Below, one piece after another: positions 1 to 8,564 of a stretch of DNA of 64,000 nucleotides. This stretch comes from Arthrobacter agilis (GTDB lineage Bacteria > Actinomycetota > Actinomycetes > Actinomycetales > Micrococcaceae). The stretch covers positions 1,178,001-1,242,000 of the forward strand of contig NZ_JAUSXO010000001.1 in the NCBI RefSeq assembly GCF_030816075.1, read 5' to 3'. Position numbers and translations under genes: made by a program. The first letter of the stretch is position 1, and every line of letters starts with the position of its first letter. The notes beneath the pieces were generated by a model. That model was given only the letters and a program-made list of their open reading frames with translations, did not search any database and was not told where the DNA came from.

Positions 1-1946
1 GCGAGCGAGCCCAGGTCCAGGACCGTCTCCTCGGCCACCTGCAGGCGCCGGAACCCGGCGGTCCCCAGGGCATCGGCCAGGGGCGCGGTCACCGAGTAGA
101 AGCACGGCGTCCACCCCTGGGCGTGGCAGTGGTCCGCGAAGCCCCGCAGGGCGCGCACGGTGTCCGCCGGCGGACCCACCGGGCCGGCCAGGGTGAGGGC
201 GACGCCGGAGATCACGCGGTACGGCACGTAGGACGCATCGCCGAACCAGTAGGAATTGCCGGGCCAGAGGCCCATCCACGTCATCGAACCGCTGCCGTGG
301 ACCGAGGCGATGGCGCGGGCGCGCTCGCGGTCGTCGTCGTCCCCGGTGCGCCGTACCGACCGGAAGGACCGCAGGAGCAGCACGGCGACCACGGCCCAGA
401 ACGCGATCCCGATCCACTCGTAGAGGATGATCGCGGCGCTGTCCGACGGCAGGAAGGCCGGGTAGATGCGCAGCGTGACGGCGATGGGCAGGAGCCGCTG
501 GGGGAAGTCCGCCAGCAGCAGCGGCAGGGTGGCCGCCGGGCTGAACTGGTCCGCCACGGCGAGGCCGATCCCCACGTAGAGGGCTGCGGCGAGGATCAGC
601 GCGACCAGCACCCGCAGCCCGATGGACCGGTACGTCCCGGGCGCCGCGCGCAGGGTGAAGAGCCGCCGCACGAGCACGAGGAGGATCACGATGACCACGG
701 GCTGCAGCGCGGGGACCACGAGGTCGGCGATGATCCGCTCCGGGTTCGCCCCCGTGAGCAGGGGGGCGAGTTCACCGTCGGCTCCGTGGCGCAGGAACGC
801 GAGGAACGTATGCACGGACAGCAGTGCCAGTCCCACCTGCACGACGATCGTCCCCGCCCAGGCGAAGCGGCGTCCCCGCCGCAGCCCGTCCGCGAGGACG
901 AGCAGCAGGACCGTCGGCAGGCACGACATCACCACACCGCCGACGCCCGCCCGTGCCTGCAGTTGCGCCTCGGCGCACTGCCGCACGACGCCGCCGGGCT
1001 CGCAGGCGGCCCGCACGGCGTCCGGCGTCGCCCCCTCCACTCCGGTGAACAGGAAGCCGAGGACGGCGAAGGGGCCCGTCGCATGGGGGGACAGGGCCGC
1101 CAGCGCGGGTCCGACGGCGGCGGCGGCGCAGACCAGGGCCACGAGTACGCGGGACTCGCGGATCGAGGGGGCCGCGGGGCGGCGCACGTGATGCCGGAGC
1201 AGGAGCGGCCCGGCGGCGAGGCCGGCTCCGGCGGCGACGAGCAGCGCGACCGACATCAGGGCGCCGTTGTAGAGCACGAGGGTGAGGGGGAGGAGGACCC
1301 CCACGATGCGCAGGCGCCGTCGCCACAGGGGACCGAGGCCGGCGGTCGCCGCCATCATCGCCCCGAGGACCCCGACAGCGGGCCCGCCGAGCTCGGTGGT
1401 GCCGAAGTCCGCGGCCCAGCGCGGGAACAGCGGCGCAGCGGCGGCGCCGATGATGAGTGCCCCGAGGAGCGCCACGAGATGCGTGCCGGCGACGGCGGCA
1501 CCGAAGCGGCGCGAACCCAGGCGTGCCTCGGCCGGGATCCCGAGGACCAGGAGGGCGAGGCTCGCCCCGGCGTAGGCGGGCAGGTCCGGTGCCCAGGCGA
1601 GGGAGAGCAGCAGGGAGAGGGGGTTCTGCCCGACGGTCGCGGGATCGAAGAGGACGGAGGGGGCGAGGGCCTCCGGCGGTCCGTCGGGCAGGGAGCCCGT
1701 GCCCAGCGCGAGGAGCCAGAGACCGGCGAGGACGGAGAGGGTCAGGGGGGCGCGGCGTCCCAGTGACGCGGCCCGGGAGCGGGCGCTCGCCGTCCTCGCC
1801 CTCAGCAGCGCGCGCCTGGGGCGCGCGGAATCCGCGGGTGGGCGTGCAGGTTGCACGTCCGGTGATCGTGCAGGCCCGGGCGCCGGTGGACGCTGGGGCG
1901 CCCCGGCCTCCGCCAGGGTGGCGCCGTCGTGCGGTTCCTCACTCAC
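1..1946 (-). CDS. MprF-like lysyl-phosphatidylglycerol synthase, 3' end cut by window
   Basis: About 648 codons are visible and the C-terminus lies beyond the left edge. GTG at 1946 is chosen because a GGAG-type Shine-Dalgarno sits just upstream. After a Pro/Ala/Arg-rich start come many hydrophobic helices. The first group resembles a rhomboid fold, but the usual GxSG serine motif reads GGPAVG, so protease activity is unlikely. From about residue 560 begins the DUF2156 domain of MprF-type enzymes (GSMTWMGLWPGNSYWF, later YRVISGVALTLAGPVG), which in that family transfers lysine from Lys-tRNA to phosphatidylglycerol at the membrane and lowers its negative charge. Family assignment is firm; amino-acid specificity is inferred. 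Confidence 0.8.
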   Translation of the reverse strand, partial: MSEEPHDGATLAEAGAPQRPPAPGPARSPDVQPARPPADSARPRRALLRARTASARSRAASLGRRAPLTLSVLAGLWLLALGTGSLPDGPPEALAPSVLFDPATVGQNPLSLLLSLAWAPDLPAYAGASLALLVLGIPAEARLGSRRFGAAVAGTHLVALLGALIIGAAAAPLFPRWAADFGTTELGGPAVGVLGAMMAATAGLGPLWRRRLRIVGVLLPLTLVLYNGALMSVALLVAAGAGLAAGPLLLRHHVRRPAAPSIRESRVLVALVCAAAAVGPALAALSPHATGPFAVLGFLFTGVEGATPDAVRAACEPGGVVRQCAEAQLQARAGVGGVVMSCLPTVLLLVLADGLRRGRRFAWAGTIVVQVGLALLSVHTFLAFLRHGADGELAPLLTGANPERIIADLVVPALQPVVIVILLVLVRRLFTLRAAPGTYRSIGLRVLVALILAAALYVGIGLAVADQFSPAATLPLLLADFPQRLLPIAVTLRIYPAFLPSDSAAIILYEWIGIAFWAVVAVLLLRSFRSVRRTGDDDDRERARAIASVHGSGSMTWMGLWPGNSYWFGDASYVPYRVISGVALTLAGPVGPPADTVRALRGFADHCHAQGWTPCFYSVTAPLADALGTAGFRRLQVAEETVLDLGSL

Positions 1947-1970
1947 GCATGCCCTCGTCTCCTGATCCGG

Positions 1971-2459
1971 TCAGCTGCGGACGTCACGGATCATGTTCGT
2001 GATCCGCGCGGTCGAGAGCCGGCGGCCCTGGTCGTCCGTCATCACCACTTCATGGGTGGTCAGGGTCCGCCCGAGGTGGATCGCCGTCGCCGTGCCGGTC
2101 ACCAGGCCGGAGTCCGCGCTGCGGTGGTGGGTGGCGCCCACCTCGATCCCGACCGCCTGCCGGCCGGGCCCCGCGTGCAGCCCCGCCGCGAACGAGCCGA
2201 GGGTCTCGGCCAGCACCACGTGCGCCCCGCCGTGGAGGATCCCGGCGACCTGCTGGTTGCCCTCGACGGGCATGGTCGCGACCATCCGCTCGGCGCTCAT
2301 CTCGGAGAAGACGATGCCCATCTTGACGGTCAGGGCGCCCACCCCGTAGCGGCCCAGCCAGCCGTGCATCTCGGCGGGGACCCCGGCGGCGACCAGTTCG
2401 GCGAGCCGGTCCCCGGAGGGGCTGGAGGGGGTGTCGGTCCGGGTGCGGTTGTCTGTCAT
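1971..2459 (-). CDS. PaaI/YdiI-type hotdog thioesterase
   Basis: 162 residues starting MTDNRTR, ending 20 nt before polA, which is divergent. The hotdog fold is shown by the HGGAHVVLAETLGS helix (about residues 77-90), where the HGG and following acidic residue are typical of the acyl-CoA thioesterase active site, and by the terminal ARITNMI strand. Such enzymes cleave small or aromatic acyl-CoAs in the cytosol, for example 1,4-dihydroxy-2-naphthoyl-CoA in menaquinone synthesis. The substrate cannot be read from sequence. The ATG at 2459 is preferred over an open upstream extension that runs antisense into polA. Confidence 0.85.
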   Translation of the reverse strand: MTDNRTRTDTPSSPSGDRLAELVAAGVPAEMHGWLGRYGVGALTVKMGIVFSEMSAERMVATMPVEGNQQVAGILHGGAHVVLAETLGSFAAGLHAGPGRQAVGIEVGATHHRSADSGLVTGTATAIHLGRTLTTHEVVMTDDQGRRLSTARITNMIRDVRS

Positions 2460-2465
2460 GGGAAC

Positions 2466-2478
2466 TAGGCTGGCACCT
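2466..2478 (+). promoter_or_regulatory. polA -10 box, leaderless promoter
   Basis: TAGGCT (2466-2471) lies 7 nt before the polA GTG, so transcription should begin at or next to the start codon. No Shine-Dalgarno precedes the GTG. Confidence 0.55.
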
Positions 2479-5262
2479 GTGAGTGAATCAGCCAAGCCCG
2501 CCGCCACCCTGACCGTGGCCCCTCCCGCCGATACCCCGCTGGAGACGCCGTCGGCGCCGGCCCGCCGCAGCGACGGCTCACGGAACCGGCTCCTCGTCAT
2601 CGACGGGCACTCCATGGCGTTCCGGGCCTTCTACGCCCTGCCGGCCGAGAACTTCTCGACCGACACCGGCCAGCACACCAACGCCGTGTACGGCTTCACG
2701 GCGATGCTCATCAACCTCATCAAGGACCAGAAGCCGAGCCACGTCGCCGTGGCGTTCGACCTCGACACCCCGACGTTCCGCTCCGAGGAGTACACCGAGT
2801 ACAAGGGCGGCCGGAACACGACGCCCGAGGAGTTCCACGGCCAGGTGGACCTGATCATCAAGGTCATGGAGGCGATGCGCATCCCCACCATCTCCCTCGA
2901 CGGCTACGAGGCCGACGACATCCTGGCGACCCTGGCCTACCAGGCGGCCTCGGCCGACTGGGACGTGCAGGTGGTCAGCGGTGACCGCGACGCCTTCCAG
3001 CTCGTCAACGACCGGGTGACGGTGCTCTACCCCAAGCAGGGCGTGACCAACATCCCGCAGATGGACGCGCAGGCCATCGAGGAGAAGTACTTCGTGCCGC
3101 CCCACCAGTACTCGGACCTCGCCGCGCTGGTGGGTGAGAGTGCCGACAACCTGCCCGGCGTCCCCGGCGTCGGCCCGAAGACCGCCGCCAAATGGATCAA
3201 GCAGTACGGCGGCCTCGAGGGCATCCTCGAGAACCTCGACAAGATCGGCGGCAAGGTCGGCGACTCGCTCCGCGCCAACATCGACGACGTGAAGCGGAAC
3301 CGGCGCCTGAACCGCCTCCTCACCGACCTCGAGCTGCCCGTCGACCTCGACGCGATGGTCTCCCAGCACCCGGACCGCCCGGCCGTCGAGGATCTCTTCG
3401 ACGCGCTGCAGTTCAACACCCTCCGCAAGCGCCTGTTCGACCTCTTCGGCGAGGAGGAGACCGAGGACGAGGGCGACGAGCAGAGCGCGCCCGCGCACGT
3501 GCTGCTCGAGGACGCCGCGGCGCTCACCGAATGGTTCCGGTCGACCAACCAGGCCTCCGCCTCCGTGGCGCTGGCGACCGAGACGACGGCAGGCACCACC
3601 GACGTGGTCGGCATCGCCGTCGTCACCGGCCTGCACGCCGCCTTCATCCCGCTCGAGCCGCTCGACGCGGACGCCGAGAAGGTCCTCGGCGACTGGCTGG
3701 CCGCCACGGACGCGCCGAAGATCGTGCACGACTTCAAGGCGGTGTTCAAGCTGCTGTCCGCGCGCGGCCTCCACCTGGCGGGCGAGGTCGACGACACGGC
3801 GATCTCGGGCTACCTCATCCAGCCCGACCGCCGCAGCTACGAGCTCGCGGACCTCGCGCAGTACCACCTGCGCCTGTCCATCACCGCGTCGGCGAACGAC
3901 TCCTCCGGGCAGCAGGCGCTGGATCTCGGCGGGAACGACGTCGCGTCGCCCGCCGTCGTGGCCGCGTACGCCGCCCTGCGCCTCAGCGAGCACTTCTCCG
4001 GCCAGCTCGTCGAGAAGGGCGCCAACCAGCTGCTCGGCGGACTCGAACTGCCGCTCGCCGAGGTGCTGGCCCGCATGGAACTCACGGGGGTGGCCGTGTC
4101 CGTCGACGGCCTGGACCGGTTGCTCGACGACTTCTCGAAGACCATCAGCGCCGCCGGCTCCGAGGCGTTCCGGATCATCGGCAAGGAGATCAACCTCGGC
4201 TCGCCCAAGCAGCTGCAGACCGTCCTGTTCGACGAGCTGGAGCTGCCGCGGACCAAGAAGATCAAGACGGGCTATTCCACCGACGCGGACGCCCTGACCG
4301 ACCTGATCGCGAAGACGGGCCACCCGTTCCTCGAGCAGCTCCTCGCGTACCGCGACGCCACCAAGCTGCGCCAGACCGTCGAGGGGCTCCGGAAGGCCGT
4401 GGGCGACGACGGCCGCATCCACACCACCTACCTGCAGACCGTGGCCGCGACCGGACGCCTGTCCTCGACGAACCCGAACCTGCAGAACATCCCGGTCCGC
4501 TCGGACGAGGGGCGGCGTATCCGTGAGGTGTTCGTCGTCGGGCAGGGCCGCAGCGGCGAGAGGTTCGAGAGCCTCATGACGGCCGACTACTCGCAGATCG
4601 AGATGCGCATCATGGCGCACCTGTCCGGCGACGAGGGGCTCATCTCCGCCTTCCAGGAGGGCGAGGACCTCCACCGGTTCGTGGGCTCGCACATCTTCGG
4701 GGTCGCCCCCGAGGAGGTCACGAGCGCCATGCGTTCGAAGGTGAAGGCGATGTCCTACGGCCTCGTCTACGGCCTGAGCTCGTTCGGGCTCTCCAAGCAG
4801 CTGAACATCTCGGTCGACGAAGCCCGAACCCTCATGCGCGACTACTTCGAGCGGTTCGGCGCGGTGCGCGACTACCTGCGCGGCATCGTCGAGCAGGCCC
4901 GCAAGGACGGCTTCACCTCCACCATCGAAGGGCGGCGCCGCTACCTGCCGGACCTCTCGAGCGACAACCGTCAGCTCCGGGAGATGGCCGAGCGGGCGGC
5001 GCTCAACGCGCCGATCCAGGGATCGGCCGCGGACATCATCAAGAAGGCCATGCTGGGCGTCGACGACGCCCTGACCACGCGCGGGCTGTCCTCCCGCATG
5101 CTGCTGCAGGTCCACGACGAACTCGTGCTCGAGATCGCCGAGGGCGAGGCCGAGGAGGTCGAGGCGCTGGTCCGCGAGCAGATGGGCAGCGCCGCCGACC
5201 TCACCGTGCCCCTGGACGTCTCGGTCGGCACGGGGGCCAGCTGGCACGACGCGGCGCACTGA
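2479..5262 (+). CDS. polA: DNA polymerase I
   Basis: 927 residues, normal for PolA. Gap filling and Okazaki primer removal in replication and repair. The GTG at 2479 (VSESAKPA) is chosen because a TAGGCT -10 box lies 7 nt upstream; an earlier in-frame ATG would overlap the thioesterase start. Order: 5'-3' exonuclease with helix-hairpin-helix (GVPGVGPKTA), a 3'-5' exonuclease-like domain, then the polymerase with motif A (DYSQIEMRI), O-helix motif B (RSKVKAMSYGLVYG) and motif C (QVHDELV). The proofreading domain has lost its metal ligands: the expected DTE reads ATE (VALATETTAG), as is common in actinobacterial Pol I, so it probably lacks proofreading. Confidence 0.98.
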   Translation: MSESAKPAATLTVAPPADTPLETPSAPARRSDGSRNRLLVIDGHSMAFRAFYALPAENFSTDTGQHTNAVYGFTAMLINLIKDQKPSHVAVAFDLDTPTFRSEEYTEYKGGRNTTPEEFHGQVDLIIKVMEAMRIPTISLDGYEADDILATLAYQAASADWDVQVVSGDRDAFQLVNDRVTVLYPKQGVTNIPQMDAQAIEEKYFVPPHQYSDLAALVGESADNLPGVPGVGPKTAAKWIKQYGGLEGILENLDKIGGKVGDSLRANIDDVKRNRRLNRLLTDLELPVDLDAMVSQHPDRPAVEDLFDALQFNTLRKRLFDLFGEEETEDEGDEQSAPAHVLLEDAAALTEWFRSTNQASASVALATETTAGTTDVVGIAVVTGLHAAFIPLEPLDADAEKVLGDWLAATDAPKIVHDFKAVFKLLSARGLHLAGEVDDTAISGYLIQPDRRSYELADLAQYHLRLSITASANDSSGQQALDLGGNDVASPAVVAAYAALRLSEHFSGQLVEKGANQLLGGLELPLAEVLARMELTGVAVSVDGLDRLLDDFSKTISAAGSEAFRIIGKEINLGSPKQLQTVLFDELELPRTKKIKTGYSTDADALTDLIAKTGHPFLEQLLAYRDATKLRQTVEGLRKAVGDDGRIHTTYLQTVAATGRLSSTNPNLQNIPVRSDEGRRIREVFVVGQGRSGERFESLMTADYSQIEMRIMAHLSGDEGLISAFQEGEDLHRFVGSHIFGVAPEEVTSAMRSKVKAMSYGLVYGLSSFGLSKQLNISVDEARTLMRDYFERFGAVRDYLRGIVEQARKDGFTSTIEGRRRYLPDLSSDNRQLREMAERAALNAPIQGSAADIIKKAMLGVDDALTTRGLSSRMLLQVHDELVLEIAEGEAEEVEALVREQMGSAADLTVPLDVSVGTGASWHDAAH

Positions 5263-5321
5263 CGCGCGCCGGGCGGTAGCGCGCTGGTCGGGCGGTAGCG
5301 CCCCGGCTAGGGTGGTGAGGT

Positions 5322-6620
5322 GTGAGCCACTACACGCCCGACCTGCAGACCGAGATCTTCACCCCCGCCGCCGACGAGGACGCCTCGACGGCCGGCCGCT
5401 TCGCCAAGTGGCTCGACGCCGAGGGGATCGGCTTCCACGACGGGACGGCCGATCCCGAGGACCTCCCGCACTACCTGGCTGCCTTCCGCGCGGACCGGCG
5501 CGTGCTGTGGGGTGTCCACGACACGGCGCAGCCGGCCGAAGCGCTCGGCGCTGACCACCCCGTCGCCACCTACGGCACCATGGTCCACCCGCTCAACGTG
5601 GGTGGCGCACAACTCGACGCGCACCAAATCACAGCGGTCACTGTCCGCACGAGCCACCGGCGCAACGGCATCCTCCGCTCGATGATGATGCGGGACCTGC
5701 GCGAGGCGAAGCACCGCGGACTGCCGCTGGCGATCCTGACGGCCTCCGAGGCCACGATCTACGGGCGCTTCGGTTTCGGCTGCGCGACGTTCACGCAGAG
5801 CATCGAGGTCGACGTCCGGGAACGCTTCGAGGTCACGGCGCCGGCAACGGGGACGACGACGCTCGTGGCCCGGGAGCACGCCGTGGGGCTCGCCGAACGG
5901 ATCTTCGAGGGCTTCCAGGCCTCGACGTTCGGCTCCGTGGGCCGGCAGCACGCCTATCCCCGCCGCGCGGCGGGCGAGTGGGGCCGCGAACGCCCCGTCG
6001 AGGACCGGGCGGTGCGGATGGCCGTCCACTACGACGGCGCGGGCGAGCCCGCCGGCTACGTGAGCTACCGCTTCGCCGGGTGGGAGACCACCCCGTACAC
6101 CATGAAGATCGTCGACCTCGTGGCCTCCACGCCGTCCGCCTACCTCGAACTGTGGCGCTACCTCGGGTCCCTCGACCTGGTGGAGCGCATCACCTGGGAC
6201 GGCGCGCGGCGCGACGACGCCCTGCCCTGGGCCCTCCGGGACCGTCGATGCTACCAGGTCAAGGGCACCGAGGACGTGCTGTGGGTCCGGCTGCTCGACG
6301 TGCAGGAGGCGCTCGGGAAGCGCTCGTACCGCGGTAGCGGCCGGATCGTGCTGGAAGTGCTGGACGACCACGGCCTCGCGGACGGCTCCTACATCCTGAC
6401 CGTCGTCGACGGCGCGGCGCAGGTCGCACCGGTCGAAGCGGCGGCCGCACCGGACGCGACGCTGACGGTCAACGCCCTCGGGTCCCTGTACCTCGGGGGA
6501 GTCCAGGCCTCCACGCTCGCCGCGGCCGGCGGCCTGACCGCCCACGCCGACGACGCCGTGACCCTGCTCGACTCCCTCTTCGGCCGCCCCCAGGAGCCCT
6601 ACTGCATCACCCACTTCTAG
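5322..6620 (+). CDS. Eis-like GNAT acetyltransferase
   Basis: 432 residues, GTG start, with TAGGGT (5308-5313) 8 nt upstream and no Shine-Dalgarno. The architecture is that of Eis: an N-terminal GNAT domain with the acetyl-CoA loop (VTVRTSHRRNGILRSMM, about 108-124), a second GNAT-like domain, and a C-terminal SCP2-like domain. The active-site tyrosine is present in EATIYGRFGFG and the chain ends in Phe (ITHF); in Eis the C-terminal carboxylate takes part in catalysis. Mycobacterial Eis multi-acetylates aminoglycosides and Lys residues. The natural substrate here is unknown. Confidence 0.88.
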   Translation: MSHYTPDLQTEIFTPAADEDASTAGRFAKWLDAEGIGFHDGTADPEDLPHYLAAFRADRRVLWGVHDTAQPAEALGADHPVATYGTMVHPLNVGGAQLDAHQITAVTVRTSHRRNGILRSMMMRDLREAKHRGLPLAILTASEATIYGRFGFGCATFTQSIEVDVRERFEVTAPATGTTTLVAREHAVGLAERIFEGFQASTFGSVGRQHAYPRRAAGEWGRERPVEDRAVRMAVHYDGAGEPAGYVSYRFAGWETTPYTMKIVDLVASTPSAYLELWRYLGSLDLVERITWDGARRDDALPWALRDRRCYQVKGTEDVLWVRLLDVQEALGKRSYRGSGRIVLEVLDDHGLADGSYILTVVDGAAQVAPVEAAAAPDATLTVNALGSLYLGGVQASTLAAAGGLTAHADDAVTLLDSLFGRPQEPYCITHF

Positions 6621-6678
6621 GCGCCGGTCCCTGTCCGCCGACCGTCCGGCTCCCGCGGCGGGGAGGGCCCGCCCTGCT

Positions 6679-6707
6679 TTGACGGTGTTGGACCCCATGG
6701 CTAGACT
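6679..6707 (+). promoter_or_regulatory. rpsA promoter (sigma-70/HrdB type)
   Basis: TTGACG (6679-6684) and TAGACT (6702-6707) are separated by exactly 17 bp, the best promoter match in the window. The predicted start is near 6714. Confidence 0.8.
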
Positions 6708-6713
6708 GGACAG

Positions 6714-6903
6714 GCGCGTAGTGCGCTTTGGCGGGTCCCGGTGCAGATCGGAGGCCCCCGGAGTGCGTTACTCCTCCTGAACCTCTCGAGGTTCTTTCCA
6801 TTTCGTCCACATCCGGACATCGGAACCCGCTCCCGGCCCAGCTGGAATCGCGGTGTCCGTCCTGGCCGGAGCAAGTCATCATCCACAACGGAGCCCCAAC
6901 TAC
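6714..6903 (+). promoter_or_regulatory. Structured 5' leader of rpsA
   Basis: About 190 nt of untranslated leader in a window where most starts are leaderless. It contains a GGAGT/ACTCC hairpin (6760-6774), then GAACCT/AGGTTC with a CTCG loop (6779-6794) followed by a pyrimidine-rich tract that resembles a weak terminator. A weak GGAG precedes the ATG. Regulation through this leader is inferred, by analogy with E. coli where S1 represses its own translation. Confidence 0.5.
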
Positions 6904-8376
6904 ATGACCATCACCACCACCGAGAAGCAAGGTGCCCCCGTCGTCGCCATCAACGACATCGGCACCGCTGAGGACTTCCTCGCAGCGATCGACGCCACCA
7001 TCAAGTACTTCAACGACGGAGATCTCGTCGAGGGTACGGTCGTCAAGGTCGACCGCGACGAGGTCCTGCTCGACATCGGTTACAAGACCGAGGGTGTCAT
7101 TCCTTCCCGCGAGCTTTCCATCAAGCACGACGTCGATCCCGGGGACGTCGTCTCCGTGGGCGATCAGGTCGAGGCTCTGGTTCTCACCAAGGAAGACAAA
7201 GAAGGCCGACTGATCCTCTCCAAGAAGCGCGCTCAGTACGAGCGTGCCTGGGGCGACATCGAGAAGGTCAAGGAAGAGGACGGCGTCGTCACCGGCACCG
7301 TCATCGAGGTCGTCAAGGGTGGCCTCATCCTGGACATCGGCCTGCGCGGCTTCCTGCCCGCGTCCCTCGTCGAGATGCGTCGCGTCCGCGACCTGGCTCC
7401 GTACATCGGCCAGCAGATCGAAGCGAAGATCATCGAGCTCGACAAGAACCGCAACAACGTCGTGCTGTCGCGTCGTGCGTGGCTCGAGCAGACCCAGTCC
7501 GAGGTGCGTTCCACGTTCCTCAACAAGCTCGAGAAGGGCCAGGTCCGTCCGGGCGTCGTCTCCTCGATCGTCAACTTCGGTGCGTTCGTGGACCTCGGCG
7601 GCGTCGACGGCCTCGTGCACGTCTCCGAGCTGTCCTGGAAGCACATCGACCACCCCTCCGAGGTCGTCGAGGTCGGTCAGGAAGTCACCGTGGAGGTCCT
7701 CGAGGTCGATCTCGACCGCGAGCGTGTCTCCCTCTCGCTGAAGGCCACGCAGGAAGATCCCTGGCAGACCTTCGCCCGTACGCACGCGCTGGGCCAGGTC
7801 GTGCCCGGCAAGGTCACGAAGCTCGTCCCCTTCGGCGCGTTCGTCCGCGTCGAAGACGGCATCGAGGGCCTCGTGCACATCTCGGAGCTCGCCGTCCGCC
7901 ACGTGGAACTGGCCGAGCAGGTCGTCTCCGTGGGTGACGAGCTCTTCGTCAAGGTCATCGACATCGACCTCGAGCGCCGCCGCATCTCCCTCAGCCTCAA
8001 GCAGGCCAACGAGGGCGTCGACGCGGACAGCACCGAGTTCGATCCCGCGCTCTACGGCATGGCCGCCGAGTACGACGAAGAGGGCAACTACAAGTACCCC
8101 GAGGGCTTCGACCCCGAGTCGAACGAATGGCTCGAGGGCTACGAGACGCAGCGCGCCGCCTGGGAGGCCCAGTACGCCGAGGCACAGGCCCGCTGGGAAG
8201 CCCACAAGAAGCAGGTCGTGCAGCACGCGTCCGACGACGCCGCCGCAGCGAACGAGCCGGTCGAGTCCAACGCGACCAGCTACTCCTCCGAGCCCGTCGC
8301 CACGGACTCCGGTTCGGGGACGCTCGCTTCCGACGAGGCACTCGCCGCACTGCGCGAGAAGCTGACCGGGGCGTAA
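6904..8376 (+). CDS. rpsA: 30S ribosomal protein S1
   Basis: 490 residues with four S1/OB-fold RNA-binding domains, at about 35-105, 122-190, 208-277 and 293-363. Each repeats the G-x-V-x-G-F-G-A-F/V-D signature (GVVSSIVNFGAFVDLGG in the third). Actinobacterial S1 has four repeats against six in E. coli. It binds mRNA on the small subunit and helps load messages. ATG at 6904 (MTITTTEKQ) is preferred; the longer in-frame reading from 6853 is low-complexity leader. The C-terminal 100 residues are acidic and Ala/Ser-rich. Single-gene unit between its own promoter and a strong terminator. Confidence 0.97.
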   Translation: MTITTTEKQGAPVVAINDIGTAEDFLAAIDATIKYFNDGDLVEGTVVKVDRDEVLLDIGYKTEGVIPSRELSIKHDVDPGDVVSVGDQVEALVLTKEDKEGRLILSKKRAQYERAWGDIEKVKEEDGVVTGTVIEVVKGGLILDIGLRGFLPASLVEMRRVRDLAPYIGQQIEAKIIELDKNRNNVVLSRRAWLEQTQSEVRSTFLNKLEKGQVRPGVVSSIVNFGAFVDLGGVDGLVHVSELSWKHIDHPSEVVEVGQEVTVEVLEVDLDRERVSLSLKATQEDPWQTFARTHALGQVVPGKVTKLVPFGAFVRVEDGIEGLVHISELAVRHVELAEQVVSVGDELFVKVIDIDLERRRISLSLKQANEGVDADSTEFDPALYGMAAEYDEEGNYKYPEGFDPESNEWLEGYETQRAAWEAQYAEAQARWEAHKKQVVQHASDDAAAANEPVESNATSYSSEPVATDSGSGTLASDEALAALREKLTGA

Positions 8377-8398
8377 GCACCCGCAGTCCAGTAGCACA

Positions 8399-8433
8399 GG
8401 AAGGACCCCCGCCGATCCGGCGGGGGTCCTTCC
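8399..8433 (+). terminator. Intrinsic terminator of rpsA
   Basis: A perfect 16-bp stem (8399-8414 with 8418-8433) around a 3-nt loop, starting 22 nt after the rpsA stop and followed by a T-containing tract. Confidence 0.92.
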
Positions 8434-8564
8434 TGTCTCTGGGGTGACTTGCGGTCGGAGGATGCCGCGTGTGGGGCGGACAGCTGCGGCGGGGTCCCAC
8501 GTGACGACACCTGCGGCACGTTCGCTCCGCAGGCGGTACCCGGGATGTCACGATGCCGCGAGCG

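Noticed and set aside
123..1766. Plus-strand open frame of 547 codons at the left edge
   Set aside because: Arg/Gly/Glu/His-rich with no recognisable fold; the minus strand encodes a continuous MprF-like membrane protein.
5271..5304. Short direct repeat GGGCGGTAGCGC after polA as an element end
   Set aside because: Two 12-bp copies without inverted ends, transposase or target duplication; chance or slippage.
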